This document shows positions 43,651 to 56,265 of a stretch of DNA of 64,000 nt, one piece after another. The position numbers and the translations under genes are program-made. Position 1 is the first letter of the stretch. Each line of letters opens with the position of its first letter. The stretch is from Rhizobium viscosum. Its GTDB lineage: Bacteria > Pseudomonadota > Alphaproteobacteria > Rhizobiales > Rhizobiaceae. The stretch covers positions 2,461,501 to 2,525,500 of the forward strand of contig NZ_JADBEC010000001.1 of assembly GCF_014873945.1 (NCBI RefSeq). The letters run 5' to 3'. The notes under the pieces are model-generated. The model saw only the letters and a program-made list of their open reading frames with translations, ran no database searches and was not told where the DNA came from.

Positions 43651-45621
43651 TCAATTTTCCACGAAAAAGGCGACCGAACGTGGCTCAATGGTGGCGCGGC
43701 CGCCGACTTTCCGTGCGCCATCCGGCAAAAGCTGACGCCAGTTTGTTTCGCCGGCTGAGGGAAGCGTGAAGAGTTGATGCTGTTCGGAGCGGTTGAAGAG
43801 CACGGCAAGGCGGGTCTGCTTGCGGTTGGAACGATCGCCGGTCGCAAGTACCATGCCAAGGGTGGAGAACGAGGGCGTTTCCCATTCGTCTATTGTCATC
43901 GGTTCGCCTGAGAGCGAGATCCATTCCACATCCCCATTGCCGGAGAAGAAGGTCAGGTCGGAGAAGACCGAAAAGCGGCGGCGAAGCGTGGCGACGAAGG
44001 CGGTATGGGCGATAAGGTCTTCGTCCAGAAGCTTCCAGTCGACCCAGGTGATCTCGTTGTCCTGGCAATAGGCATTGTTGTTGCCGTGCTGCGTGCGGCC
44101 GCCCTCGTCGCCTGCCGTCAGCATGACGCTGCCGCGGCTGGCAAAGAGGGTGGAGATGAGCGCCATGACATCAGCCTTGCGACGTTCCCGGATGACGGGA
44201 TAGGCGGTTTCACCTTCGACGCCGTTGTTCCAGGAATGGTTCTCGTTGTGGCCGTCGCGGTTGTTCTCGCCATTCGCCTCGTTGTGCTTATCGTTGTACG
44301 ACACGAGGTCCATGAGCGTGAAACCGTCATGGGCGGCGAGGAAATTGACGCTGCGGGTCTCTGTTTGGCCATTGGCTGAGAAGATGTTCGAAGAGCCGGC
44401 CAGGACAGTTGCGAGCGAACCCGTCTTCCAGCCATCGCCACGCCAGTAGCACCTGATGTCATCTCGGGCACGGTCGTTCCATTCCAGGAAGGGCGTCGGG
44501 AAATTGCCGAGCTGATAGCCGCTTGGGCCGATATCCCATGGTTCGGCGATCATGATGCGATCGCCGAGCAGATCGTCGGCGAGAATCGCGGCCAGCGTTC
44601 CGTTCCGATCGAAGCCATTTGCTGTGCGACCAAGAACCGGCGCGAGGTCGAAACGGAAGCCGTCGACGCCGGCACTACGGACGAAATGGCGCAGGCTGTC
44701 GATAATGAGCCGCTGGACGTAAGGATGGTCGCAGGCAACCGTATTGCCCGTGCCAGTATCGTTGACGAGCACGGATGGCCGGTCCACTACGTGGCGGTAG
44801 TAGCTGAGATTGTCGATACCGCGCAGCGACAGCGTCGTGCCATAGCGGTCGCTTTCGCCCGTATGGTTGAAAACGAGGTCGAGGATGACGGCGATGCCTT
44901 CCTCATGCAGCTTCGCCACTGTTTCGTTGAGCTCGGCGATGCCCCCGGGCACGATACGCGGATCGAGTGCCATGAAGGCAACGGGATTGTAACCCCAGCC
45001 ATTCGTCAGGCCGAGCGGCGGCAGATGCCGCTCGTCGATCCAGGCGGTGATGGGCATCAACTCGACGGCATCGACGCCGATGCGCTTCAGGTGAGCGACG
45101 ACGGAGGGATGGGCAAGGGCGGCGACCGTGCCGCGCTGAGCTTCCGGCACATCCGGATGCAGGATGGTGAAGGGCTTGACGGCGACCTCGTAAATAAAGC
45201 CGCCCGGTTTGAAGAGCGGCTTTCGGATTTTGACAGGCGCGTCTTTGGTGACGACCGACTTCGGCATCAGGTGCTGCGTATCCTCACCGAAGATGCCAAG
45301 GCGCAGATCGTAACGGAATGGTCCGTCGACCGCTTTGGCATAGGGATCGATCAGCAGTTTCGAGGGATCGAACCAGAGGCCGTTGTCCGGGGCATAGATA
45401 CCATCCGCGCGGTAGCCGTAACGGGCGCCTTCCTTCACTCCATCGACGAAGAGACGGAAGACATGATCGCTGTCGCGGGCCATGGGGAGCCTCGCATATT
45501 CCTTGCCGTCATCGTCGAAGAGGCAGAGATCAATCTGCGCTGCATGATGCGACCAGACAGAAAATTCAACGCCTGTTTCAAAAACGATGGCGCCGCCCTG
45601 TGCGGAACTGTTGCCCCCCAT
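43651..45621 (-). CDS. glgX: Glycogen debranching enzyme
   Basis: A 656-residue GH13 isoamylase-type enzyme. The conserved regions are ILDLVFNHTG, GVDGFRFDLAPVLGR with the nucleophile Asp, MIAEPWDIG with the acid/base Glu, and LAAHDGFTLMDLVSY with the transition-state Asp. An N-terminal CBM48 domain precedes. It hydrolyses alpha-1,6 branches left by GlgP. GGGGGG lies just upstream of the ATG, giving a strong ribosome site. It is the last gene of the glg operon, 12 bp behind pgm. The N-terminus is slightly shorter than in E. coli GlgX. Confidence 0.93.
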   Translation of the reverse strand: MGGNSSAQGGAIVFETGVEFSVWSHHAAQIDLCLFDDDGKEYARLPMARDSDHVFRLFVDGVKEGARYGYRADGIYAPDNGLWFDPSKLLIDPYAKAVDGPFRYDLRLGIFGEDTQHLMPKSVVTKDAPVKIRKPLFKPGGFIYEVAVKPFTILHPDVPEAQRGTVAALAHPSVVAHLKRIGVDAVELMPITAWIDERHLPPLGLTNGWGYNPVAFMALDPRIVPGGIAELNETVAKLHEEGIAVILDLVFNHTGESDRYGTTLSLRGIDNLSYYRHVVDRPSVLVNDTGTGNTVACDHPYVQRLIIDSLRHFVRSAGVDGFRFDLAPVLGRTANGFDRNGTLAAILADDLLGDRIMIAEPWDIGPSGYQLGNFPTPFLEWNDRARDDIRCYWRGDGWKTGSLATVLAGSSNIFSANGQTETRSVNFLAAHDGFTLMDLVSYNDKHNEANGENNRDGHNENHSWNNGVEGETAYPVIRERRKADVMALISTLFASRGSVMLTAGDEGGRTQHGNNNAYCQDNEITWVDWKLLDEDLIAHTAFVATLRRRFSVFSDLTFFSGNGDVEWISLSGEPMTIDEWETPSFSTLGMVLATGDRSNRKQTRLAVLFNRSEQHQLFTLPSAGETNWRQLLPDGARKVGGRATIEPRSVAFFVEN

Positions 45622-45633
45622 ATGCCCCCCGGA

Positions 45634-47271
<1,638 letters not shown>

Positions 47272-48714
47272 TCACATGCCTTTCGAGACGAGGCTTGAAT
47301 ACAGGGCAACATAACGTTCGGCGCTCTTCTCCCAAGAGACATCCGACTTCATGCCCTGCTTTTGCAACTGGGTCCAGACTTTTTGATCCGCGTAAAGGTG
47401 CATGGCGCGGCGCAGTGCCTGTAGCATGCTTTCTTCGTTTACAGGCGCGAATTGTATGCCTGTCGCCACCTTTGCCGCAAGTGCGGCATGATTGGCATCG
47501 ATCACGGTATCGTTGAGACCGCCGGTGCGCGCCACGATCGGGACGCAGCCGTAACGCAGGCCATAGAGCTGGGTGAGACCGCAAGGCTCGAACCGCGACG
47601 GAATGATGATGGCGTCGCAGCCCGCCTGCATGAGGTGCGACATCGGCTCGTTGTAGCCGATGGAAACGCCGATGCGGCCGGGGTTGCGGTTGGCGGCTGC
47701 CAGCAGCGCGCCTTCGAGTGCCGCCTCGCCGGATCCGAGCACGACGAGCTTGCCGCCGAGCGCGACGATCCTATCTGCAGTGCTTGCGACAAGGTCCATG
47801 CCTTTTTGCCAGGTCAGCCGGCTGATGACACAGAAGATCGGCGCGTCGTCATGGTCGAGATGGAAGAATTCCTCGATCGACCTGCGGTTCTCCAGACGGT
47901 TTTTCAGCGTCGTCGGGCCGTAATGCGTGTGGACGACCGGATCAGTCGCCGGGTTCCAGATGTCAGCATCGATGCCATTGACGATGCCATGCAGCACGTC
48001 GCGGCGGCTGGCGATGACGCCTTCGAGACCCATGCCAAATTCGGGAGTGAGAATCTCGTCGGCATAGGAGGGACTGACGGTGGTGATGGCGGAGGCGGTC
48101 TGCAGGCCGCCCTTCAGGAAGCCGACAGTGCCGTAATATTCGATGCTTTCGGTGGCAAAGGCATGGGGCGGCAGACGCAGGCCGGGGAAGATATCGGCGC
48201 CGAACTGGCCCTGGAAGGCGATGTTGTGGATCGTCAGGATGCTCGGCAGTTCAGGCGTCGGATAATAGCGCATATAGACCGGCACCATGGCGGCCTGCCA
48301 GTCATGGGCATGCACGAGATCCGGCCACCAGCCAGGCAACAGGCCCGCGGCGATTTCGGAGCCAGCCAGCGAAAGAGCGGCAAAACGGCGCCAGTTATCC
48401 GGGTGATCCTTGCCGGTCGTATCGAGATAGGGACCACCCGGGCGGTCGTAATAGGCGGGAGCGTCGAGCACGAGGATATCGAGACCCTGATGCTCCACCT
48501 CCAGCACTCTTGCCGGCTGGCCGAGCAAATCCGGAAACTCCAGCCGGACCACCGGATTCTGCAGCATCCTCATGACGCTGGAATATCCGGGCATGAGGGT
48601 CTTGGTTTCAACGCCGAAGGATTTGAGGGCTATTGGCAGGGCGCCTGCCACATCGGCAAGGCCCCCTGTCTTGATCAAAGGGAAGACTTCGGACGAAACC
48701 GAAAGAACTTTCAT
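47272..48714 (-). CDS. glgA: Glycogen synthase (ADP-glucose)
   Basis: A 480-residue GT5 enzyme that adds glucose from ADP-glucose to glycogen. The ADP-glucose binding motif [13 protein letters not shown] is at 15-27 and the C-terminal [14 protein letters not shown] (about 375) contains the conserved Glu-phosphate site. It is of normal length. It lies 3 bp behind glgC and 6 bp before pgm, and the start region is devoid of an obvious independent ribosome site, so coupled translation is likely. Confidence 0.96.
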   Translation of the reverse strand: MKVLSVSSEVFPLIKTGGLADVAGALPIALKSFGVETKTLMPGYSSVMRMLQNPVVRLEFPDLLGQPARVLEVEHQGLDILVLDAPAYYDRPGGPYLDTTGKDHPDNWRRFAALSLAGSEIAAGLLPGWWPDLVHAHDWQAAMVPVYMRYYPTPELPSILTIHNIAFQGQFGADIFPGLRLPPHAFATESIEYYGTVGFLKGGLQTASAITTVSPSYADEILTPEFGMGLEGVIASRRDVLHGIVNGIDADIWNPATDPVVHTHYGPTTLKNRLENRRSIEEFFHLDHDDAPIFCVISRLTWQKGMDLVASTADRIVALGGKLVVLGSGEAALEGALLAAANRNPGRIGVSIGYNEPMSHLMQAGCDAIIIPSRFEPCGLTQLYGLRYGCVPIVARTGGLNDTVIDANHAALAAKVATGIQFAPVNEESMLQALRRAMHLYADQKVWTQLQKQGMKSDVSWEKSAERYVALYSSLVSKGM

Positions 48715-48717
48715 AAG

Positions 48718-49980
48718 TCAGATATCCAGCTTGTCGATCATCGGTTGCGTGATCAGGCAAATGCCGCTTTCGGTCCGTCTGAAGCGCCGCGCGTCAAGTT
48801 CCGGATCTTCGCCGACCACAAGACCTTCGGGGATGACAACGCCATGGTCGATCACAACATCCTTGAGCTGCGCACGCCGACCGATTTTTACGTTCGGCAG
48901 GATGACTGCTCCATCGAGCTTGGAGAAGGAGTTGGCTCTAACACCAGTGAAGAGAAGGCTTCGGTTGAGGCTTGCACCCGAGATGATGCAGTCGCCGGCA
49001 ACGACGGATGATGTTGCCGAACCGCGGCGATCTTCGTCATCATGGACGAATTTCGCCGGTGGCGTGATCTCGGCATAGGTCCAGATTGGCCAGGACTTGT
49101 CGTATATATCAAGGGCAGGGACGATCGCCGTCAGGTCGATATTGGCCTGCCAGTAGGCGTCGATCGTACCGACGTCGCGCCAGTAAGGCTCGTGTTCGAA
49201 ATCCGAACGCACGCAGGACTTGGCGAAACGGTGCGCGACTGCCTTACCATGCTCGACGATATGGGGGATGATATCCTTGCCGAAATCGCGGCTGGAAGTC
49301 GGATCGGCGGCATCACGGCGCAGTGCCTCGATGAGGAACTTCGTGCGGAAGACGTAGATGCCCATGGAGGCAAGAGCGAAATCCGGCTTGTCCGGAATAC
49401 CAGGCGGATCGGCCGGCTTTTCGATGAAGGCGAAGATCTCGTCCTTCTCGTTGACATGCATGACGCCGAAACCGACCGCTTCCATGCGCGGCACTTCCAG
49501 GCAGCCGATCGTCACGTCCGCGCCGGAATCAACATGCTGCTGGAGCATGTATTCGTAGTCCATCTTGTAGACATGGTCGCCGGCGAGGATGACCATGTAT
49601 TCGACGCCGTAATCCTCGATGATATCGATATTCTGATAGACGGCGTCGGCGGTGCCTTCATACCACTGCGTTTCGGAGACGCGCTGTGATGCGGGCAGAA
49701 TGTCGAAGCTCTCGTTCCGTTCCGGACGGAAGAAGTTCCAGCCGCGCTGCATATGGCGGATCAGCGAATGCGCCTTGTACTGGGTGGCGACGCCGATACG
49801 GCGGATGCCGGAATTCAAGGCATTGGACAATGCGAAGTCGATGATGCGCGCCTTGCCGCCGAAATAGACGGCCGGTTTGGCGCGTCGGTCGGTCAGTTCC
49901 TTAAGGCGGCTTCCCCTGCCGCCGGCAAGAACATAGGCCATTGCATCGCGGGCAAGTGGCTGAATACGTTTTTCTACCAT
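48718..49980 (-). CDS. glgC: Glucose-1-phosphate adenylyltransferase
   Basis: A 420-residue enzyme that makes ADP-glucose from glucose-1-phosphate and ATP, the committed step of glycogen synthesis. [16 protein letters not shown] near residues 14-29 is the nucleotide-binding loop, and [15 protein letters not shown] the regulatory and substrate region; the C-terminal half is a beta-helix. The ATG at 49980 has GGGAGGAGAA upstream; the longer frame to 50016 overlaps glgB's end. The enzyme is probably allosterically controlled by sugar phosphates, as in the family. Confidence 0.96.
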   Translation of the reverse strand: MVEKRIQPLARDAMAYVLAGGRGSRLKELTDRRAKPAVYFGGKARIIDFALSNALNSGIRRIGVATQYKAHSLIRHMQRGWNFFRPERNESFDILPASQRVSETQWYEGTADAVYQNIDIIEDYGVEYMVILAGDHVYKMDYEYMLQQHVDSGADVTIGCLEVPRMEAVGFGVMHVNEKDEIFAFIEKPADPPGIPDKPDFALASMGIYVFRTKFLIEALRRDAADPTSSRDFGKDIIPHIVEHGKAVAHRFAKSCVRSDFEHEPYWRDVGTIDAYWQANIDLTAIVPALDIYDKSWPIWTYAEITPPAKFVHDDEDRRGSATSSVVAGDCIISGASLNRSLLFTGVRANSFSKLDGAVILPNVKIGRRAQLKDVVIDHGVVIPEGLVVGEDPELDARRFRRTESGICLITQPMIDKLDI

Positions 49981-49999
49981 TTTCTCCTCCCACCAGTCA

Positions 50000-52207
50000 C
50001 TAATTCTCGGGTTCAAGCATGATCGTCGCCAGCGGCGGCAGGGTTATCGAGCAGCTTATCTCGCCGCCGGCATCGACGGCCTGCACGCGCCCGCCATTGC
50101 CTTTTCCGCTGCCGCCATAGATATCGGCATCGGTATTGAGGATTTCCCGCCAGCGCCCCGGCGAAGGCAGCCGGATCGAGTAGTTCTCGCGATAGACAGG
50201 CGTAAAGTTGCTGATGACGACGATCGGCTTCTGGCCGGGCGCCTTGCGCAGCCAGGCGAAGACCGAGTTCTCGTAATCATCTGCGATCAGCCATTCGAAG
50301 CCGTCGCCTTCGCAGTCGCGCGCATGGAGCGCCGCCTTGCTGCGGTAGGTGAAGTTGAGGTCGCGCACCAGGCGGCGCATGCCTTCGTGCATGCGGTATT
50401 GGAGCAGATTCCAGTCGAGCGACTTGTTTTCACTCCATTCTGCCCATTGGGCAAATTCCTGGCCCATGAAGAGCAGCTTCTTGCCCGGATAGCCCCACAT
50501 GAAGGCGTAATAGGCACGCAGATTGGCGAATTTCTGCCAATCGTCACCCGGCATCTTGGCAATCAGCGAACCCTTGCCGTGCACGACTTCGTCATGAGAC
50601 AGCGGCAGGACAAAGTTTTCCGAATAGGCGTAGAGAAGCCCGAAGGTCAGCTCATTGTGATGATGCTTGCGATGCACCGGTTCGCGGCTCATGTAGCTCA
50701 GCGTGTCGTGCATGAAGCCCATGTTCCACTTGAAGCCGAAGCCAAGGCCGCCTTCATGGACCGGCTGGGAAACTTTCGGCCAGGAGGTCGACTCCTCGGC
50801 GATGGTCATGACGCCGGGATGTTCACCATAGATGCGGGTGTTGAGGTTCTGCAGGAAGCGGACGGCTTCCAGGTTTTCATTGCCGCCATACTCGTTCGGG
50901 ATCCATTCGCCGTGCTTGCGCGAATAGTCGAGGTAGAGCATCGATGCGACCGCATCGACGCGCAGGCCGTCGAGATGGAATTTCTCGGCCCAGTAGAGCG
51001 CGTTGTTGACGAGGTAGGATACGACTTCGGTGCGGCCGAAATTGTAGATCGCCGTGTTCCAGTCCGGGTGAAAACCCTTGCGCGGGTCTTCGTGCTCGTA
51101 AAGCGCGGTGCCGTCGAACCAGCCGAGACCATGTTCGTCTGTCGGGAAATGTGCGGGCACCCAGTCGAGAATGACGCCGATGCCAACCTTGTGGCAGCCA
51201 TTGACGAAACGGGCGAAACCTTCCGGCTCACCGAAGCGAGCGGTTGGCGCGTAGAGCCCGGTCGTCTGGTAGCCCCAGGAGGGATCATAGGGGTGTTCGG
51301 TGATCGGCAGGAATTCGATATGGGTGAAGCCCATATCGACGCAGTAAGGGATGAGGCTTGAGGCGAGCTCGTCCCAGGACAGCATGGAGCCGTCCTGTCG
51401 ACGCTGCCAGGAGCCCGCATGCACCTCATATATACTGATCGGTTGCCGACGCTTGTCGGCTTCGCGCCAGTGTTTCAGATGCTCCTCGTCCTGCCAGTCC
51501 TGCAGCAGTTCGGCAGCCGTCACGGAGGCCGTTTTTGGGCGCAGTTCGCTGCGGCGAGCGAAGGGATCAGCCTTCAACGGCAGCAGCACGCCGTCATGGC
51601 CGCGGATCTCGAATTTGTAGGGAACACCGAGCGGCACGTCGGGAGCGAAGATTTCCCAGATGCCGCTGTCGGAACGGAAACGCATGACATGACGCCGTCC
51701 GTCCCAGTTATTGAAATCGCCGACGACGGAAACGCGCTGAGCATTCGGCGCCCAGACGGCGAAATGGATGCCGGTCGCGCCTTCGTGCTTGATGCGATGG
51801 GCGCCCATCTTGTCGAAGAGCCGCAGATGCGATCCCTGCCTGGCGTAATAATCGTCCATTGGGCCGAGCACAGGGCCGAAACTATAGGGATCCGTCACCG
51901 CCCATTCGGCGTCGGCGCGCCGGGCGCGATAGCGAACCGGCTGCAGTTTCGTAACGGAGACCTCGCCGCCGAAAAGACCGTCCGGATGGAGCGGCTGAAG
52001 CTCGCCAATCGGTGTTCCATCCAGCGTCATTGCCGTGACTGCCTCGGCGCCTGGAAGGAAACACCTGGTGATGAAGGTCCCGCCGGCCTGGTGCACGCCC
52101 AGGACGGCAAAGGGATTGGCATGCGAGCCACTGAGGATTGCCGCGATTTCGTCTGCCGAAATTTCCCAGGGAAGCTTCACTTCAGGGGCAGCTTTCGGCG
52201 GCTTCAT
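50000..52207 (-). CDS. glgB: 1,4-alpha-glucan branching enzyme
   Basis: A 735-residue GH13 enzyme with an N-terminal CBM48-like domain. Catalytic regions include [12 protein letters not shown] with the nucleophile Asp, [11 protein letters not shown] with the acid/base Glu, and [13 protein letters not shown] with the third Asp. It introduces alpha-1,6 branches. The ATG at 52207 overlaps the stop of glgP by one base (TGATG), giving coupled translation. An in-frame frame to 52264 lies inside glgP and was rejected. Confidence 0.96.
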   Translation of the reverse strand: MKPPKAAPEVKLPWEISADEIAAILSGSHANPFAVLGVHQAGGTFITRCFLPGAEAVTAMTLDGTPIGELQPLHPDGLFGGEVSVTKLQPVRYRARRADAEWAVTDPYSFGPVLGPMDDYYARQGSHLRLFDKMGAHRIKHEGATGIHFAVWAPNAQRVSVVGDFNNWDGRRHVMRFRSDSGIWEIFAPDVPLGVPYKFEIRGHDGVLLPLKADPFARRSELRPKTASVTAAELLQDWQDEEHLKHWREADKRRQPISIYEVHAGSWQRRQDGSMLSWDELASSLIPYCVDMGFTHIEFLPITEHPYDPSWGYQTTGLYAPTARFGEPEGFARFVNGCHKVGIGVILDWVPAHFPTDEHGLGWFDGTALYEHEDPRKGFHPDWNTAIYNFGRTEVVSYLVNNALYWAEKFHLDGLRVDAVASMLYLDYSRKHGEWIPNEYGGNENLEAVRFLQNLNTRIYGEHPGVMTIAEESTSWPKVSQPVHEGGLGFGFKWNMGFMHDTLSYMSREPVHRKHHHNELTFGLLYAYSENFVLPLSHDEVVHGKGSLIAKMPGDDWQKFANLRAYYAFMWGYPGKKLLFMGQEFAQWAEWSENKSLDWNLLQYRMHEGMRRLVRDLNFTYRSKAALHARDCEGDGFEWLIADDYENSVFAWLRKAPGQKPIVVISNFTPVYRENYSIRLPSPGRWREILNTDADIYGGSGKGNGGRVQAVDAGGEISCSITLPPLATIMLEPEN

Positions 52208-54666
52208 CAAGCTCTCCAGATCTCGTCTGCATATTGCCGGATCGTGCGGTCGGACGAGAACCAACCCATCCGCGCCGTATTGTTGATCGTCTTCTCATAC
52301 CAGGAGGACTGGTTGGTCCAGATCTGGTCGACCTCACGCTGGGCGGCAGCATAGGCGTCGAAATCGCCGGCGACCATGAACCAGTCGTGGGAATAGATGC
52401 CGTCGATGAGGCCAGTGTAGCGGTTGCGGTCGTCTGGAGAGAAGACGCCCGAGCTGATCGCGGCAAGCGCCTGCGACAGCTCACGCGAACCCTCGATGAT
52501 CGCACGGGGATTGTGGCCCTCGCTGCGGATCTTGGCGACTTCATCGGCCTGCAAGCCGAAGATGACGATATTGTCCTCGCCGACATTGTCGCGCATTTCG
52601 ACATTAGCGCCGTCGAGCGTGCCGATCGTCAGTGCGCCGTTCAGGCCGAACTTCATGTTGCCGGTGCCCGATGCTTCCATGCCGGCCGTCGAGATCTGCT
52701 CGGAAAGGTCGGCGGCCGGGACCATGACTTCCGCAAGCGAGACATTGTAGTTCGGCACGAAAACGACCTTCAGCAGGCCGCGGACCGACGGGTCGTTGTT
52801 GATAGTGCGTGCGACATCGTTGATGAGCTTGATGATGAGCTTGGCGTTATAATAGCTCGGCGCCGCCTTGCCGGCGAAAAGTTTTACACGCGGCACCCAG
52901 TCCAGTTCCGGGTGCGAGCGGATCTGATCGTAGAGCGCAACGGCTTCGACGATATTAAGGAGCTGGCGCTTATATTCGTGGATGCGCTTGATCTGGATGT
53001 CGAACATGGCCGACGGATCGAGCTTCACGCCCATGCGGCTGGCGACGAGATTGGAAAGTGCCACCTTGTTGGCGCGCTTCACGGCCGCGAACTTCTGTTG
53101 GAAGCTCGGGTCCGTGGCAAATTTGTCGAGTGCACGCAGCTTTTCGGCGTCGTCAAGGAATTCATCGCCGATCGCTTCACGCACCAGGCTGGTCAGGCCG
53201 GGGTTGCACTGCTGCAGCCAGCGGCGGGGGGTGATGCCGTTGGTCTTGTTGTTGATGCGATCAGGATAGAGCTTGTGCAGGTCCGCAAAGACCGTGACCT
53301 TCATCAGGTCAGTGTGCAGCGCCGAAACACCGTTGATCGAGTGCGAGCCGACGAAGGCGAGGTTGCCCATGCGCACGCGGCGGTCGCCGCTTTCATCGAT
53401 CAGCGAGATCGACCGGATTTCCGTGTCGGAGAAATTGCGGGTCCTGCGCGCCTCGATCAGGATCTTGGCGTTGATCGCATAGATGATCTGCATGTGGCGC
53501 GGCAGCAGGCGCTCGAAGAGCGGAACCGGCCAGCTTTCCAGCGCTTCGGGAAGAAGCGTGTGGTTGGTGTAAGAGAAGGTGCGGCGAGTAATATCCCACG
53601 CCTGTTCGAAATCCATGCCGTGCACATCGCAGAGCAGGCGCGTCAGTTCGGCGACCGAAACGGCCGGATGGGTATCGTTGAGCTGGATCGCCACCTTGTC
53701 CGGCAGGGAGGTGAAGTCGTCATATTGCTGCAGGTGACGGCGCAGGATATCCTGCAAAGAGGCCGACGAGAAGAAATATTCCTGGCGCAGGCGCAGTTCC
53801 TGACCGGCAGGCGTTGCGTCTGCCGGATAGAGAACGCGGGTCAGGCTTTCAGCTCTGTTGCTCTCGCGCAGCGCGCCGATATGGTCGCCGGCGTTGAACG
53901 CGTCCAGCAGGATCGGGTCGATCGGCTGTGCGGACCAGAGGCGAAGCGTGTTGACGCGCTTGCCGCGCCAGCCAACGACAGGAGTATCGAAAGCGGCGGC
54001 AATGACGCGCTCGGCGGGCTTCCACACGTATCGTGGCTGCTCGTCATGGCTGTTGATGACCTCGATCGAGCCGCCGAAGCCGATTTCGTAGGCGCTTTCG
54101 CGGCGCTCGAATTCCCAGGGGTTGCCGTGCGCAAGCCAGTTTTCCGGCAACTCGACCTGCCAGCCATCCGCCATCTGCTGGCGGAAGAGGCCGTGGACGT
54201 AACGAATGCCGTAGCCATAAGCCGGGACATCGACAGTTGCCATCGACTCCATGAAACAGGCCGCGAGACGACCGAGACCGCCGTTGCCGAGGGCGGCATC
54301 CGGTTCGAGGCCGGCAATGACGTTGATATCGACGCCGAGCGAAGCGAGCGCATCCCGAACCTCTTCCATCAGGTTGAGGTTGGACACGGCATCGCGCATC
54401 AGGCGGCCGATCAGGAATTCGAGAGACATGTAGTAGACGCGCTTGGCGCCTGTTTCATAAACCTTGCGGGTGGACTCCATCCACTTGTCGATGATGCGGT
54501 CACGCACCACGAGAATGGTCGCCGTCAGCCAGTCATGCGGCTTGGCGACTTTGGCATCCTTGCCGATGCGGTAGGTCAGACGCTCGATGATTTCCTCAGC
54601 GAGGATTTCTGGCCGGGAACTGCGCGGAGCTGGTGAGGGGATGATCGGCTTCGAAACAGTATTCAT
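52207..54666 (-). CDS. glgP: Glycogen phosphorylase
   Basis: An 819-residue GT35 phosphorylase that releases glucose-1-phosphate from glycogen with phosphate. The PLP lysine is in EASGTGNMKFGLNGALT near the C-terminal quarter. The order of motifs is normal. The start at ATG 54666 has no strong Shine-Dalgarno (GGCGAGACC only); a TTG at 54681 is also in frame. It is the first gene of the glgP-glgB-glgC-glgA-pgm-glgX operon; the promoter must lie at 54667-54880. No recognised operator was seen there. Confidence 0.95.
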   Translation of the reverse strand: MNTVSKPIIPSPAPRSSRPEILAEEIIERLTYRIGKDAKVAKPHDWLTATILVVRDRIIDKWMESTRKVYETGAKRVYYMSLEFLIGRLMRDAVSNLNLMEEVRDALASLGVDINVIAGLEPDAALGNGGLGRLAACFMESMATVDVPAYGYGIRYVHGLFRQQMADGWQVELPENWLAHGNPWEFERRESAYEIGFGGSIEVINSHDEQPRYVWKPAERVIAAAFDTPVVGWRGKRVNTLRLWSAQPIDPILLDAFNAGDHIGALRESNRAESLTRVLYPADATPAGQELRLRQEYFFSSASLQDILRRHLQQYDDFTSLPDKVAIQLNDTHPAVSVAELTRLLCDVHGMDFEQAWDITRRTFSYTNHTLLPEALESWPVPLFERLLPRHMQIIYAINAKILIEARRTRNFSDTEIRSISLIDESGDRRVRMGNLAFVGSHSINGVSALHTDLMKVTVFADLHKLYPDRINNKTNGITPRRWLQQCNPGLTSLVREAIGDEFLDDAEKLRALDKFATDPSFQQKFAAVKRANKVALSNLVASRMGVKLDPSAMFDIQIKRIHEYKRQLLNIVEAVALYDQIRSHPELDWVPRVKLFAGKAAPSYYNAKLIIKLINDVARTINNDPSVRGLLKVVFVPNYNVSLAEVMVPAADLSEQISTAGMEASGTGNMKFGLNGALTIGTLDGANVEMRDNVGEDNIVIFGLQADEVAKIRSEGHNPRAIIEGSRELSQALAAISSGVFSPDDRNRYTGLIDGIYSHDWFMVAGDFDAYAAAQREVDQIWTNQSSWYEKTINNTARMGWFSSDRTIRQYADEIWRA

Positions 54667-54883
54667 GTCAGGTCTCGCCAATTTTGATTTTGTTACAGTA
54701 TCTTACGCCTGATTCAATCGATTTGTCGCTTGCACGGACAGGGCAGTTTATGCACCGTTATCACGCACTTGCAACAAAGGAATTGGGCAAACGAAAAATT
54801 TGCGGAACCTTCATATTCGACAGGCCCAAGGGACTTGATTTCAATCGGTTTTCCCGATCTGGTGGGCCGAATTAAGTTTAAAC

Positions 54884-54918
54884 AAAAAGCCGCGCCGTTT
54901 GTTCCGGAGCGGCTTTTT
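54884..54918. terminator. Terminator downstream of the TadG-like gene
   Basis: AAAAAGCCGC and GCGGCTTTTT form a perfect 10-bp stem around a 15-nt loop. It sits 25 bp beyond the stop of the vWA protein gene on the minus strand, where the TTTTT tract is also at the correct side, so it serves that gene and insulates the glg promoter region from readthrough. Confidence 0.85.
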
Positions 54919-54942
54919 GCTGCGATGAAAAACTGAGGTTTT

Positions 54943-56151
54943 TTAATTGGTCAGGCGTGTTACCTGGCTCGCTGCTTTGGCGCCGATCGACTTAAAAGCA
55001 TTCAGAAGGGCGGTCATGTTCTCTGCCGCGAAGTAGTGAGCTGAGGTCGTTGCGCAGTAATTCAGCAAAGCTTTTCCGCGAGCCGGCGCCATGAAGGCGA
55101 TCGTATAGACCTGAATCTTCTTGTCGCGGGCAGCATCGCACCATTTCTTGGTTTCAGTGTCTGCCGAGGTGGCATTGTTGTCGCCGTCGGTCATGAAGAC
55201 AATGTATTTGGTTGGCGTCTGACCGGTCTCATCCTGATGAGCCTTGTCTTCCTTTGCATCTATCAGGCTGTCATATGCCTTCTTGAAGGCTGCGCCGGAG
55301 TCCGTCCCGCTCGTTGCAGTCAGTGCGTTGACATATTTCACAACCTTGGCTGTGCCCCAGTTGAGCGCCTGGGGCGTCTGCATCGAGTCATTGTAGGAGA
55401 CGGCGCCGGTGCGAACATAGGTATTATCGGGGTCGGCGGTAGTGAGCTGGCCTGCCAGGCTGGAGACAGCAAGCTTCAGCGCCTCGATCTTGGTGTAGTA
55501 GTTTGCAACGGTGTTTGTGCAGGTCTTGCTAACCCACTTGCGGGCATTGCTGTCGTAGTAGCTGCAATCCTCCGTCTCGTCCCTGGTTGGTTCCGAGGCG
55601 TTGACCGTCGTAGTATATTCAGCCATGGAGCCGGAACGGTCGAGGACGAGATACATGGAGACTGAGCCTTGGGTTTCCGAATGGCCGCTGACGGTTGTAC
55701 CTGATGCGGCGATGTTCTGCGTTTTGAAGCCGATCACGCGCATCATCGGGTTTACGTTGATCGTGTAGTTCGGCGCTACGGTGACTTGATACGAGACAGA
55801 CTTGCCGGAGGTCGTAGTCGAGACGTTCACCGCGGTACTGTTCTTGATATCGGTCGTCGACGGATCCGTGTCCTGAAGATAGTTAGCCATCTGGCCGGCG
55901 ACGAAATCGCGGGCAAAGGCCTGGGCGTCGGCGGGCTGAATAGTCTTGTTTGCAAGCGCGGTGGCGGTTGCGAGCGCGGCCGCGTCGGCCGCTTCCTGCA
56001 GCTGTCGCTGCGAAAGCAACATGTCTGTTACCTGAATGGAGATACCTGCGGCGCCAATAAGCACAGGCAGCAAAATGGCCGTCATGATACCGAAATTGCC
56101 GCCACGGTCGCGCCGCAGCCGATCAAGAAGCGAATGCAGGGTGTTCATCAT
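54943..56151 (-). CDS. TadG-like pilus/secretion protein with von Willebrand factor A domain
   Basis: A 402-residue protein. An N-terminal basic stretch (LLDRLRRDRGGNFGIM) leads to a hydrophobic segment (around 22-45) followed by SQRQLQEAADAAALATA, the pattern of TadE/TadG-like pilus-assembly proteins. The C-terminal half is a vWA domain with the MIDAS motif DRSGSM and FMTDGDNN. Cysteines (C200 and C216 area) may form disulfides in the extracytoplasmic part. It is the only tad-type gene in the window, so a partner cluster is elsewhere. The start at 56151 was chosen over a GTG at 56157. It is transcribed on the same strand as the transglutaminase operon, 114 bp downstream. Confidence 0.8.
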   Translation of the reverse strand: MMNTLHSLLDRLRRDRGGNFGIMTAILLPVLIGAAGISIQVTDMLLSQRQLQEAADAAALATATALANKTIQPADAQAFARDFVAGQMANYLQDTDPSTTDIKNSTAVNVSTTTSGKSVSYQVTVAPNYTINVNPMMRVIGFKTQNIAASGTTVSGHSETQGSVSMYLVLDRSGSMAEYTTTVNASEPTRDETEDCSYYDSNARKWVSKTCTNTVANYYTKIEALKLAVSSLAGQLTTADPDNTYVRTGAVSYNDSMQTPQALNWGTAKVVKYVNALTATSGTDSGAAFKKAYDSLIDAKEDKAHQDETGQTPTKYIVFMTDGDNNATSADTETKKWCDAARDKKIQVYTIAFMAPARGKALLNYCATTSAHYFAAENMTALLNAFKSIGAKAASQVTRLTN

Positions 56152-56265
56152 GTCCACCGGTTCAAAGGAGCGCTATTGGGCTCTTGATGGACCAGATGAC
56201 TTTAATGGGCGCTAAAGCCAGTCTCTAAAATTGCAGGCAACTGGCTGTTTTTTCCAATTTCGGGA

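Noticed and set aside
52138..54636. An 832-codon open frame on the plus strand opposite glgP
   Set aside because: Antisense to a gene with all family motifs; its product has no motif and unnatural composition.
54684..54936. Small open frames upstream of glgP
   Set aside because: They overlap the terminator of the neighbouring gene and the expected glgP promoter, and show no ribosome site or motif.
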